Below, piece after piece: positions 26,298 through 33,639 of a stretch of 38,254 nt of DNA. How positions within the stretch are numbered: position 1 is the first letter of the stretch; each line of letters starts with the position of its first letter. The notes below the pieces were generated by a model. That model was given only the letters and a program-made list of their open reading frames with translations. It had not been told where the DNA came from and ran no database searches. Position numbers and translations under genes: made by a program. Origin of the DNA: Candidatus Omnitrophota bacterium (GTDB lineage Bacteria; Omnitrophota; Gorgyraeia; B26-G9); assembly GCA_018817165.1 (NCBI GenBank), contig JAHITY010000102.1, positions 1 through 38,254 on the forward strand, written 5' to 3'.

Positions 26298-26356
26298 GAA
26301 TTGATTTATTGAAAGAATAATATTTTAATAACCCAAATATTTATTTGCTTGTTGTT

Positions 26357-26385
26357 TTGACAAAATTCTAATCAAAGAGTATTAT
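26357..26385 (+). promoter_or_regulatory. Promoter of the PilZ gene at 26393, predicted leaderless
   Basis: TTGACA at 26357-26362 and TATTAT at 26380-26385 are 17 bp apart. Seven bases separate the -10 box from the ATG at 26393, so the message should begin at the start codon. Confidence 0.75.
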
Positions 26386-26392
26386 GTAGCTC

Positions 26393-26764
26393 ATGGATGG
26401 TCAAAATAATTTTTATAAATTTAGCGATAGGCGTAAATATCCGCGGATTAATGCCAATATAACTTATTCGATTAAAGATAGCCAAGATTTTTTCATATCC
26501 CAAAGCTCAAAAAATATCAGTTCAGGCGGAATCGCTTTTTTTGCCAGAGAAAAAATAATGGCGGGAACTATTCTTGATTTAAGATTGAATCTGCCTGATG
26601 CAACTGAGGTTCAAGCTATGGTAAGTGTTGTCTGGCGCGAACGGGTTGTTATTTCGGAAGATGAAACGATATGTTGCGAGCTGGGTGTTGAATTTATAAG
26701 CCTTGATCAAAATAATAGAAATAAAATAGCAAAATATGTTTTTTTACGCCTCGATAAAAATTAG
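26393..26764 (+). CDS. PilZ domain protein
   Basis: 123 residues. DRRKYPRINANI gives the RxxxR motif and SKNISSGGIAF the [DN]xSxxG motif, with Asn in place of Asp. RLNLPDATEVQAMVSVVWRE and CELGVEFISL complete the barrel. It resembles the PilZ gene at 24131 in length and in having a -10 box seven bases before ATG and no Shine-Dalgarno site. The two may be paralogues with shared promoter design. Followed by a radical SAM gene 46 bases on. Confidence 0.88.
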   Translation: MDGQNNFYKFSDRRKYPRINANITYSIKDSQDFFISQSSKNISSGGIAFFAREKIMAGTILDLRLNLPDATEVQAMVSVVWRERVVISEDETICCELGVEFISLDQNNRNKIAKYVFLRLDKN

Positions 26765-26810
26765 CCGCGAATAGATTATTCTTTTCTATTAAAATTTTGA
26801 TGGAGCATTT

Positions 26811-27680
26811 ATGCCGATAATTGAACCGGTTATTCGTCCGCCGGCAGAAGCAGGAAGTTTTCTTTTGCAATTAACTTGCGGCTGTTCTTCTAATCACTGT
26901 ACTTTTTGCGGGGCTTATCTTAATAAGCCGTTTAGGATTAAGTCGGAAGATGAGATATTGAATGATATTAGGCAAGGAGCAAAGCGATATCCCCAAACAA
27001 GAAAAGTATTTTTAATTGATGGTGATGCCTTGGTACTGGGTAATAAAATTCTAATACCAGTTCTCGATCAGATTAATAGTTCCTTTCCTAAGCTCAAACG
27101 AATAAGCAGTTATGCTAATGGATATAATATAATAAATCGGAGCACTACGGAACTTAAAGAATTGTTTAGATATAAACTTAATTTAATCTATATCGGTTTG
27201 GAAAGCGGTGATCAGAAAATCCTAGAGCAATGCAATAAAAAATCAACGGTTGAACAAATGATTATGGCGGTAAGAAATGCCGCGGACGCGGGGATTAAAT
27301 CCTCGATTATAGTTTTGCTTGGTCTGGGTGGAAAAAAATTCGCTCAAGCGCATGTGAAAGAAACAATCGTTGCTTTAAATAAAATGCAGCCGAGGTTTTT
27401 ATCGTTTTTATCTTTAATGCTGATTCCGGGAACAGGATTATATGATCAAGCAGAGCAAGGAGGATTTGAACAGTTAAATTCTGGGGAATTGTTGGAGCAG
27501 ACATCCGCTATTCTTTCTGGGTTAGAGTTAGAGAAAACAATATTTCGCACAAATCATGCTTCCAATTATTTGCCGCTGGAAGGAAGATTACCGCAAGACA
27601 AGCAATATTTATTAACAATCTTAAAGCAAGCTTTGGCTGGTAAAATAAATTTGCGTCCAGAAATTTTCCGAGGATTGTAA
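26811..27680 (+). CDS. Radical SAM protein (Elp3/MiaB-like fold)
   Basis: 289 residues. The cluster motif is C25-x4-C30-x2-C33 in CSSNHCTFC, one residue longer in the first gap than the canonical CX3CX2C, a variant I associate with this family ('RPPAEAGSFLLQLTCG' precedes it). LIYIGLESGDQKILEQCNKK and SSIIVLLGLGG are core motifs, and SLMLIPGTGLYDQAE lies late in the barrel. Size and lack of extra domains suggest a complete, stand-alone enzyme. Its substrate is unknown. Confidence 0.85.
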   Translation: MPIIEPVIRPPAEAGSFLLQLTCGCSSNHCTFCGAYLNKPFRIKSEDEILNDIRQGAKRYPQTRKVFLIDGDALVLGNKILIPVLDQINSSFPKLKRISSYANGYNIINRSTTELKELFRYKLNLIYIGLESGDQKILEQCNKKSTVEQMIMAVRNAADAGIKSSIIVLLGLGGKKFAQAHVKETIVALNKMQPRFLSFLSLMLIPGTGLYDQAEQGGFEQLNSGELLEQTSAILSGLELEKTIFRTNHASNYLPLEGRLPQDKQYLLTILKQALAGKINLRPEIFRGL

Positions 27681-27742
27681 ATAAATCGGTTTTTGTCTAA
27701 TGCTTTGTTTGATTGATAATTAAGGATTTTATTAGTTTTTTC

Positions 27743-27771
27743 TTTACCAGAAAACCCAAGGACTATATAAT
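27743..27771 (+). promoter_or_regulatory. Promoter of the yajQ-like gene
   Basis: TTTACC at 27743-27748 and TATAAT at 27766-27771 are 17 bp apart. The predicted leader is about 14 nt, just enough for the AAGGAG at 27779-27784. Confidence 0.65.
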
Positions 27772-27791
27772 AGAGAAAAAGGAGATAATGT

Positions 27792-28286
27792 ATGGCAAAT
27801 TTTTCATTTGATATAGTTTCGGAAGTTGACTTGCAGGAAGTTGATAATGCGGTTAATCAGGCTGGTAAAGAAATAAATCAAAGATATGATTTTAAAGGTA
27901 GTAAGTGTGAAATTGAGTTTAAGCGTGTTGAGAAAAAATTGATATTAATCGGGGATAATGAATATAAACTTAGCGCGGTGCGTGAGGTTTTAAACGGACG
28001 TTTGATCAAGCGGGGAATATCTTTGAAATCATTAAAATTCAATGAACCGCAACAGGCTTTTGAAGGGACTTTGCGTCAGAGCGTGGATATCGCGACAGGC
28101 ATAGAAAAAGAAAAAGCAAAAGAGCTGGTAAAGATAATAAAAGATTTAAAGCTAAAAGTTCAAACTAATATCGAAGGCGAGAAGCTGCGCGTCATTGCCG
28201 CTAAAAAAGATGATTTACAGGAAGTTATGAATCATTTAAGATCTATAGAGCTTTCTTTGGCCATAAGTTTTTGTAATTACCGATAA
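27792..28286 (+). CDS. YajQ family nucleotide-binding protein
   Basis: 164 residues, normal length for YajQ. NxSFDIVSEVDLQEVDNAVNQA and RYDFKGSK at the start, LKSLKF in the middle and KVQTNIEGEKLRV near the end are family motifs. Family members bind nucleotides, and the Xanthomonas member binds c-di-GMP. With three PilZ proteins within 6 kb it could belong to the same signalling network. It is followed by an M42 peptidase gene 44 bases on, which has its own strong AGGAGG. Confidence 0.93.
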   Translation: MANFSFDIVSEVDLQEVDNAVNQAGKEINQRYDFKGSKCEIEFKRVEKKLILIGDNEYKLSAVREVLNGRLIKRGISLKSLKFNEPQQAFEGTLRQSVDIATGIEKEKAKELVKIIKDLKLKVQTNIEGEKLRVIAAKKDDLQEVMNHLRSIELSLAISFCNYR

Positions 28287-28330
28287 TAAAACTAAAAATG
28301 TAGGATTTGCTGTTTTTCTAAGGAGGAAAA

Positions 28331-29383
28331 ATGATCAAACAGGAACCAATGGTTTTTTTTAAAAAATTGATTGATAGCATCAGCCCTTCGGGTTTTGAGC
28401 AAGAAGCGGTTGAGGTCTGGAAAAATAGAACTGAAGCATTTGTGAAAAATATATCAATTGATGTTCAGGGCAATTGTATTGGTGTTTTAGCAAAGCCAGA
28501 CGCGCTGAAAGTCATGCTGGCTGGTCATATTGATGAAATAGGATATATGGTTAATTATATTGATAAAGATGGGTATATTTATTTTGCAGCTGTAGGCGGG
28601 ATTGATCTGCACCTTGTCCCCGGGCAAAGAGTCTGGATTAAAACAAAAACAAAAAGAGTTTTAGGGGTTATTGGTAAAAAACCAATTCACGTGTTAGAAG
28701 ATGCTGAACGGAAAAAAGTGGCAACAATTGATCAGCTGTGGATAGATATCGGAACTACAAGTGATGAACAAACAAGGCAGATTGTTGAAATTGGGGATAT
28801 TGCTGTTCCGGCTGTAGGTTTTGAGGTTTTAAACGAGGATAAAGTGGTGGGGCGCGGTTTTGATGATAAAGCCGGCGCTTTTGTGGTTAGTGAAGTTTTA
28901 AGACAACTTTCCGGGCTCAAATTACCAGTAGCAGTATATGGGGTAGCGACTGTTCAGGAGGAAATTGGTTTGCGCGGAGCGCAGACAAGTGCATATGGGA
29001 TAAATCCTGATATTGGCATTGCGATTGATGTTGCTTTTGCCACTGATTTCCCCGGGATGGAAAAAAAGAAGATAGGGGAAATTGATATTGGCAAAGGCCC
29101 GGTTATCGCGCGGGGGCCGAATATAAATCACAAGATTTTTGATCTGCTGATTCAAACGGCAAAGCAGGAGAAGATTCCCTATCAAGTAAGTGCTGCTCCC
29201 AGAGCTACGGGCACAGATGCTAATGTTATTCAGCTGACCAGACAAGGAGTGGCAACAGCGCTTATAAGCATTCCTTTGCGCTATATGCATACTCCGGTTG
29301 AACTGATAAGTTTGCTGGATCTAGAAAATACGATAAAGTTGATAAAGGCTTTTATTTTGAAATTGGATAAGCCCAAACTCTAA
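28331..29383 (+). CDS. M42 family metal-dependent aminopeptidase
   Basis: 350 residues, the usual size. LAGHIDEIGYMV holds the first metal His-Asp, GRGFDDKAGAFV the bridging Asp, QEEIGLRGAQ the catalytic Glu pair, and IAIDVAFATDFPG and the late RYMHTPVEL the remaining ligands. These are dodecameric TET-type or cellulase-associated aminopeptidases that finish peptide breakdown in the cytoplasm. TAAGGAGG precedes the ATG. dusB begins 17 bases after the stop, so the two are one operon. Confidence 0.95.
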   Translation: MIKQEPMVFFKKLIDSISPSGFEQEAVEVWKNRTEAFVKNISIDVQGNCIGVLAKPDALKVMLAGHIDEIGYMVNYIDKDGYIYFAAVGGIDLHLVPGQRVWIKTKTKRVLGVIGKKPIHVLEDAERKKVATIDQLWIDIGTTSDEQTRQIVEIGDIAVPAVGFEVLNEDKVVGRGFDDKAGAFVVSEVLRQLSGLKLPVAVYGVATVQEEIGLRGAQTSAYGINPDIGIAIDVAFATDFPGMEKKKIGEIDIGKGPVIARGPNINHKIFDLLIQTAKQEKIPYQVSAAPRATGTDANVIQLTRQGVATALISIPLRYMHTPVELISLLDLENTIKLIKAFILKLDKPKL

Positions 29384-29400
29384 AAAATGAAAATTAAAAT

Positions 29401-30378
29401 ATGAGTTTGCTAGAAGTGCTATCCAAACCTTTTCCCCTTATTTCTGCTCCTTTAGCTGGTTTAAGTGATTTGCCTTTTCGCTTGATAAACCGGCAGTTTG
29501 GCTGCAGGTATGCTTTTCTAGAAATGATTCATGCCCGATCATTAACTTATGAAAATATTAAAACGCTGGACCTGCTAAGGACCGAGGAAGCGGATATGCC
29601 TTTGGGTTTACAGCTTTTGGGGGATGAGGGTCCCTTTTTAAAAGTAGCAATTGAATTATTAGAGAAAAATAAATATAAACATGATGTCTTGGATTTTAAC
29701 GCGGCTTGTCCAATCAGAAAAATTACTTGTAAAGGTGAAGGAGCCGCACTCTTAAAAAACCGCAGAAAATTATCTGGCTTAATAAAAATACTTGTAAAAA
29801 ATTCTAAAGTTCCGGTAACTGTTAAAATGCGGTTAGGCTGGGAGGATACTGTAAAGGCTGTGGATATTGCCAGTTCAATACAGGATGCGGGAGCGCAAGT
29901 TGTATTTGTGCATGGCCGGACTAAGCTTCAGGGATACAGTGGTGATATTGATTATGCGGCAATAAGAAAAATAAAGAAAAAATTAACTATTCCGGTTGTT
30001 GCCAGCGGCAATATCTTAGACCCTTTTTTGGCGAAAAAAATGTTTGAGCAAACAGGCTGTGACGGAATTCTTATCGCGCGAGGAGGATTAGGTAACCCTT
30101 GGATCTTTAAGCAAATATCTGAGTTTTTATTAAACGGTAAAGTTGTCGCAAGCCCAACAGTTAATGAAATCGCGCGTATAATGAAAATACATTTGCAATT
30201 ATATATGGGGCATTATGGGCAGAGAAGAGGCCTGTGGAATTTTCGCAAATTTTTTGTATGGTATACCCGGGGAATGAATAATATAAAACAATTGAGATGC
30301 AGGGTTATGCATGTATCTTCGGAATCGGACATGTTGCTGGTTATAGAAGATTTTAAGCAAATCGCGTCATCTAACTAA
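29401..30378 (+). CDS. dusB: tRNA-dihydrouridine synthase
   Basis: 325 residues. Flavin enzyme that reduces uridine to dihydrouridine in tRNA. ISAPLAGLSDLPFR opens the barrel, the catalytic Cys103 lies in DFNAACPIRKI, PVTVKMRLGW carries the lysine, HGRTKLQGYSG and DGILIARGGLGNPWIF bind FMN. The helical C-terminal domain is complete. The bacterial Dus subgroup B is the likely assignment from length, but A/C cannot be excluded. It follows the M42 gene closely. Confidence 0.9.
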   Translation: MSLLEVLSKPFPLISAPLAGLSDLPFRLINRQFGCRYAFLEMIHARSLTYENIKTLDLLRTEEADMPLGLQLLGDEGPFLKVAIELLEKNKYKHDVLDFNAACPIRKITCKGEGAALLKNRRKLSGLIKILVKNSKVPVTVKMRLGWEDTVKAVDIASSIQDAGAQVVFVHGRTKLQGYSGDIDYAAIRKIKKKLTIPVVASGNILDPFLAKKMFEQTGCDGILIARGGLGNPWIFKQISEFLLNGKVVASPTVNEIARIMKIHLQLYMGHYGQRRGLWNFRKFFVWYTRGMNNIKQLRCRVMHVSSESDMLLVIEDFKQIASSN

Positions 30379-30409
30379 TGATGTATCAATAGCTTTTATT
30401 AATTATCTA

Positions 30410-30439
30410 TAGACATTCGATATCAGGATAATGTATAAT
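30410..30439 (+). promoter_or_regulatory. Probable promoter of the receiver gene at 30489
   Basis: TAGACA at 30410-30415 and TATAAT at 30434-30439 are 18 bp apart. The leader of about 43 nt ends in a run of eight G residues just before the ATG. Confidence 0.6.
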
Positions 30440-30488
30440 TACAAATCTAGATTTAGTAGTTTCGACATTTACTAAAAAAAGGGGGGGG

Positions 30489-30878
30489 ATGTCGAGGATA
30501 CTTGTAGTTGATGATGAATCAGAAATGGTTCTTGTCTTAAAGAGATTTTTTAATCGGCAAGGTTTTGATGTGCTCACCGCATCACGTGGTCAAATAGCCT
30601 TAGATATTATTGAGCAAACAAATCATGGAATAGATTTGATGATTCTTGATATGCGCATGCCCGGCAAAAGAGGAATTGCTGTTTTGCTGGAGATAAAAAA
30701 GAAGAGTTTGGATGTTCCGGTGATTATTTTAACAGGAAGCTTGAATTATTCTGGATTTGTTGAGATAATGTTGACATTGGGATTTACAGAAGAAGATGTA
30801 TTGTATAAACCAGTATCGCTTGAAAAACTTTTAAACGTAGCTAATAGGAAATTAGATAAACAAAAAGATATCGCATAA
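30489..30878 (+). CDS. Single-domain response regulator
   Basis: 129 residues, complete receiver: VVDDES, phospho-acceptor Asp54 in MILDMRMPG, Thr82 in IILTGS and Lys107 in YKPVS. The GGGGGGG run directly before the ATG is an unusually strong ribosome-binding site. It lacks an output domain and has a canonical MP after the phosphorylation loop, unlike the receivers at 13088 and 18988. The small gene at 30892 follows after 13 bases, so the two probably act together. Confidence 0.92.
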   Translation: MSRILVVDDESEMVLVLKRFFNRQGFDVLTASRGQIALDIIEQTNHGIDLMILDMRMPGKRGIAVLLEIKKKSLDVPVIILTGSLNYSGFVEIMLTLGFTEEDVLYKPVSLEKLLNVANRKLDKQKDIA

Positions 30879-30891
30879 AGATAATGAAGCA

Positions 30892-31239
30892 ATGACAGCA
30901 AAAGATATTATTAAAAAATTAGATAAGCTGGATATTTACCAGCAGCGCCGGGTTGCCGATAATTACGCGGAAATTGTTATATTAAATAGTGAAATATTTA
31001 TTTGTGCTGAAATAATGGACGAATTAATGGGCGCGCCGGTTAGTGCCGCGGGTATTAAGCCTACGGAACAAGATATCGCGGATACAAAAGATTTTGGCGG
31101 GATTTTTGACGAACAGACACTGTATAAAAAGGATTTTGACAGAGCTCGTATTCTGGTGATGTTCTGGCCTTGGCAGGATGGGGAGCATATAACTCTTAAG
31201 GTTGTTTGCCTTAGCAAAGAAGAAGATTTAAGCCATTGA
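30892..31239 (+). CDS. Hypothetical protein behind a receiver gene
   Basis: 115 residues that I do not recognise. It is acidic, has no signal or membrane segment, and contains VMFWPWQDGEHITLKVVCL near the C-terminus, which reads as two beta strands. The N-terminus is helical (TAKDIIKKLDKLDIYQQRRVADNYAEI). It starts 13 bases after the receiver and should be co-translated with it. Its promoter-distal end is closed by the leader hairpin at 31322 of the next gene. Confidence 0.65.
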   Translation: MTAKDIIKKLDKLDIYQQRRVADNYAEIVILNSEIFICAEIMDELMGAPVSAAGIKPTEQDIADTKDFGGIFDEQTLYKKDFDRARILVMFWPWQDGEHITLKVVCLSKEEDLSH

Positions 31240-31253
31240 AAAATAGAAATTTA

Positions 31254-31282
31254 TTGACAAGTATAGTGGATTATTATATATT
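31254..31282 (+). promoter_or_regulatory. Strong promoter before cspA
   Basis: TTGACA at 31254-31259 and TATATT at 31277-31282 are 17 bp apart. The start would be near 31289, and the transcript meets a terminator-like hairpin (31322-31357) before reaching the cold-shock gene at 31406. Confidence 0.75.
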
Positions 31283-31321
31283 AACTTTTGTTATGAGTAA
31301 GTGCATTAAAGTAAAAATTAG

Positions 31322-31357
31322 CCGCAAGTAAGAACTATTCTTACGTTGCGGTTTTTT
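31322..31357 (+). terminator. Leader hairpin with T6 run upstream of cspA
   Basis: CCGCAAGTAAGAA (31322-31334) pairs with TTCTTACGTTGCGG (31338-31351) apart from one bulged C, and six T residues follow. It could end the preceding operon, attenuate cspA, or both. Confidence 0.75.
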
Positions 31358-31405
31358 ATTTTGGCACTTGCAGTGTGTAAACTGAAAAAGGGAGGGTAGT
31401 AAGTA

Positions 31406-31606
31406 ATGGCAAGAGGGAAGGTTAAGTGGTTTAACAACCAAAAAGGTTATGGGTTTATCACTACTGAAACTGGAAGTGATGTATTTTTACATCATAGCGC
31501 AATCCAGGGCGATGGCTTCAAGACTATTGATGAAGGTCAAGAAGTTGAGTTCGAAATTGCTCAAGGGCCTAAGGGTGAGCAGGCTGTTAATGTAGTAAAG
31601 GTGTAA
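31406..31606 (+). CDS. Cold-shock protein, CspA family
   Basis: 66 residues, one cold-shock domain. [15 protein letters not shown] has RNP1 (KGYGFI) and VFLHHSAI has RNP2. Such proteins bind single-stranded RNA and DNA and loosen mRNA structure. GGGAGGG precedes the ATG. The leader of over 100 nt and the intrinsic terminator at 31622 make it a single-gene transcript. Which Csp paralogue it is cannot be read. Confidence 0.97.
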   Translation: MARGKVKWFNNQKGYGFITTETGSDVFLHHSAIQGDGFKTIDEGQEVEFEIAQGPKGEQAVNVVKV

Positions 31607-31621
31607 TATAGATTGCTAACT

Positions 31622-31659
31622 AACAGGCCCGGCTCTTAAGCGGGCTTGGCCTGTTTTTT
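31622..31659 (+). terminator. cspA terminator
   Basis: AACAGGCC (31622-31629) pairs with GGCCTGTT (31648-31655), followed by T residues to 31659. Confidence 0.85.
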
Positions 31660-31822
31660 AAGTCAGTATTCACTATTGGGAGACAAATATTTTTTATTGT
31701 CAAAGCGGCGATATTTTAAAGCTGAAAGTTTTTTATTTTTTTACTTGATTTTTATTTTGGTGTATTGTATATTACTTTTCTCTTAAGTTTTTTAATTTCG
31801 ATATAAAGAAAAAATATTTTTC

Positions 31823-31851
31823 TTGAAAAACCTAAGTTTTTTGTATATGAT
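31823..31851 (+). promoter_or_regulatory. Promoter of the speD-like gene
   Basis: TTGAAA at 31823-31828 and TATGAT at 31846-31851 are 17 bp apart. The leader is about 130 nt, long enough for post-transcriptional control. Confidence 0.6.
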
Positions 31852-31990
31852 TAATTAAGAATAATTGACAGTGAATTAACAAAAAGGACAGCCTTAAAAG
31901 CAAAAGGAGCGCAATTTGGTAAAATTGCTTTAACAAGTGGATTGACTTGATTGCTTTGGCCATTCCTAACAAAGTAAGGATAACACCGGA

Positions 31991-32359
31991 ATGAAGAAAA
32001 AAGAAAACAAAATTTATGGTTATGAGCTGGTGTTGGATTTGTTTGAGTGTGACGTCGAAGTTATTACTTCTAAGAAAAAACTGCAGGAATATGCTGATAA
32101 GCTCTGTGCTCTGATTAAAATGAAACAATTCGGCAAAACACTGATTCCTTATTTTGGGGAGAGAGAAGAGTTTACCAGAGGGTTTTCATTGGTTCAGCTG
32201 ATTGAAACAAGTTCGATTACCGGTCATTTCTCTGACCACTGGAAAACCGCGTATATAAATATTTTCTCATGTACAACTTATGACCAGGAGCTGGCAAAAA
32301 AATTCACCAAAGAATTTTTTGGGGCTAAAAGAGTAAAATCGCGTTATCTTACTCGTTAA
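31991..32359 (+). CDS. SpeD-like pyruvoyl-dependent decarboxylase
   Basis: 122 residues of the S-adenosylmethionine decarboxylase family. YELVLDLFECD is the first strand pair; the self-cleavage region is E72-T-S74-S-I-T-G-H79-F, and C94 in IFSC94 matches the catalytic Cys. Compared with the usual E-S-H-x-x-x-H, one residue is inserted so the bond would be Thr-Ser, and the first His is Ser. Some SpeD relatives have become ornithine or arginine decarboxylases, and this fits here: the neighbouring carboxyspermidine genes need putrescine but no decarboxylated AdoMet. AdoMet decarboxylation cannot be excluded. It has its own terminator at 32387. Confidence 0.8.
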   Translation: MKKKENKIYGYELVLDLFECDVEVITSKKKLQEYADKLCALIKMKQFGKTLIPYFGEREEFTRGFSLVQLIETSSITGHFSDHWKTAYINIFSCTTYDQELAKKFTKEFFGAKRVKSRYLTR

Positions 32360-32386
32360 ATAAATTTATTTACTCAGAAATTTAAA

Positions 32387-32415
32387 AACAGCAGAAACTT
32401 TTCTGCTGTTTTTTT
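32387..32415 (+). terminator. Terminator of the speD-like gene
   Basis: AACAGCAGAA (32387-32396) and TTCTGCTGTT (32401-32410) form a perfect stem with a 4-nt loop, then T residues to 32415. Confidence 0.9.
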
Positions 32416-32490
32416 AATTAAGCTGAATCCGGCCTTAGAGTTTAATTCAGCAGGGAAGTTTTAGTGCTGTTCAACCTATAAATTTTGTGA

Positions 32491-32496
32491 TAAAAT
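32491..32496 (+). promoter_or_regulatory. -10 box of nspC, predicted near-leaderless
   Basis: TAAAAT lies six bases before ATG 32503, preceded by an extended TTTTGTG. No good -35 box was found. No Shine-Dalgarno site is present. Confidence 0.45.
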
Positions 32497-32502
32497 GTGA
32501 CG

Positions 32503-33606
32503 ATGAAATTAAAAACGCCTTATTATTTGATCGACGAAAAAAAACTGCTTAAAAATCTAAAGATTATCAAGCGAATAAAAGATATTTCCGGGGTTAAGAC
32601 AGTATTGGCTTTGAAATGTTTTTCTACTTGGAGCGTCTTTGAGCTAATGAAGCAGTATCTGGATGGAACAACTTCAAGCTCTTTGTATGAAGCGCGTCTA
32701 GGTTATGAAAAATTCGGCAAAGAAGTCCATGCTTATTCAGTAGCCTATTCAAAGCAAGAGATTGAACAGGTACGGGAATTTGCTGATAAAATTATTTTTA
32801 ATTCAATTTCGCAATTAAAATTGTTTGCCGGTTTAACGCATAAAGTGCCATTGGGAATAAGAGTTAATCCCCAAATAAGTTACTCCCATTTTGATTTGGC
32901 TGATCCAGCTCGGAAATTTTCCAGACTGGGAGTAATTAAAAAAAATTCTTTGCAAGAAATTAGCCATTTGATCAAGGGATTGATGTTTCATTTTAACTGT
33001 GAAAATGATGATTTCCCTAATTTTTGCTTGAATTTGGATTATATTAGCACGAAGTATAGCAAATTATTAACCGGAGTTGATTGGGTAAGCTTAGGCGGCG
33101 GGTTTTATTTTACTAAAGCAGGATATCCGATTAAAAAGTTCGCGGAAAAATTAAAGGAGTTTAGTCAGCGTTTTCAAGTGCAGGTGTATTTAGAGCCAGG
33201 CGAAAGCGCGATTACTCAGGCAGGACAGCTGGTTACAACTGTATTGGATATTGTTCACAATAAAAGGGATATCGCGATTGTTGATGCTTCGATTGAAGCG
33301 CATATGCTCGATTTATTAGTTTATCGGATCAATGCCAAAATAGAGCCGCAAATAAAACAGAGGTTTAAATATGTAATTGCCGGGCGTTCTTGCTTGGCCG
33401 GAGATATTTTTGGTTGTTTTGGTTTTCCCGGGAAACTAAAGGTGGGAAGTATTATTAAATTTGCTGATGCAGCTGGTTATACTATGGTCAAAAAGAATTG
33501 GTTTAATGGTTTACAAATGCCAAGCATTGTGGTCAAGCGGCTTAATGGCACAATTGATCTGGTACAGCAATCTGAATATAAAGATTTTGTTAACAGTTTG
33601 TCTTAA
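32503..33606 (+). CDS. nspC: Carboxy(nor)spermidine decarboxylase
   Basis: 367 residues. PLP enzyme of the alanine-racemase fold that removes the carboxyl from carboxynorspermidine or carboxyspermidine. The PLP lysine K38 is in VLALKCFST, HFNCENDD and VDWVSLGGGFYFTKAGYP follow, YLEPGESAI binds the phosphate, and RSCLAGDIFG holds the catalytic Cys. ATG 32503 is preferred over GTG 32497, since it starts the usual MKLKTPYYLID. The dehydrogenase gene follows after 33 bases. Confidence 0.93.
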   Translation: MKLKTPYYLIDEKKLLKNLKIIKRIKDISGVKTVLALKCFSTWSVFELMKQYLDGTTSSSLYEARLGYEKFGKEVHAYSVAYSKQEIEQVREFADKIIFNSISQLKLFAGLTHKVPLGIRVNPQISYSHFDLADPARKFSRLGVIKKNSLQEISHLIKGLMFHFNCENDDFPNFCLNLDYISTKYSKLLTGVDWVSLGGGFYFTKAGYPIKKFAEKLKEFSQRFQVQVYLEPGESAITQAGQLVTTVLDIVHNKRDIAIVDASIEAHMLDLLVYRINAKIEPQIKQRFKYVIAGRSCLAGDIFGCFGFPGKLKVGSIIKFADAAGYTMVKKNWFNGLQMPSIVVKRLNGTIDLVQQSEYKDFVNSLS

Positions 33607-33639
33607 TTAACCCCTATCAAATCAGGAGAATATAATATA

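Larger units (their letters stand above)
31607..31990. other. 384-bp gap between cspA and the speD-like gene
   Basis: It holds the cspA terminator (31622-31659), an AT-rich stretch, the promoter at 31823 and a 130-nt leader with a small GCAATTT/AAATTGC hairpin (31911-31928). No open frame of note. Confidence 0.6.

Noticed and set aside
31991-32359. Ordinary AdoMet decarboxylase for speE-type spermidine synthesis
   Set aside because: Altered processing site, absence of speE and presence of the carboxyspermidine route make this less likely, though it is not excluded.
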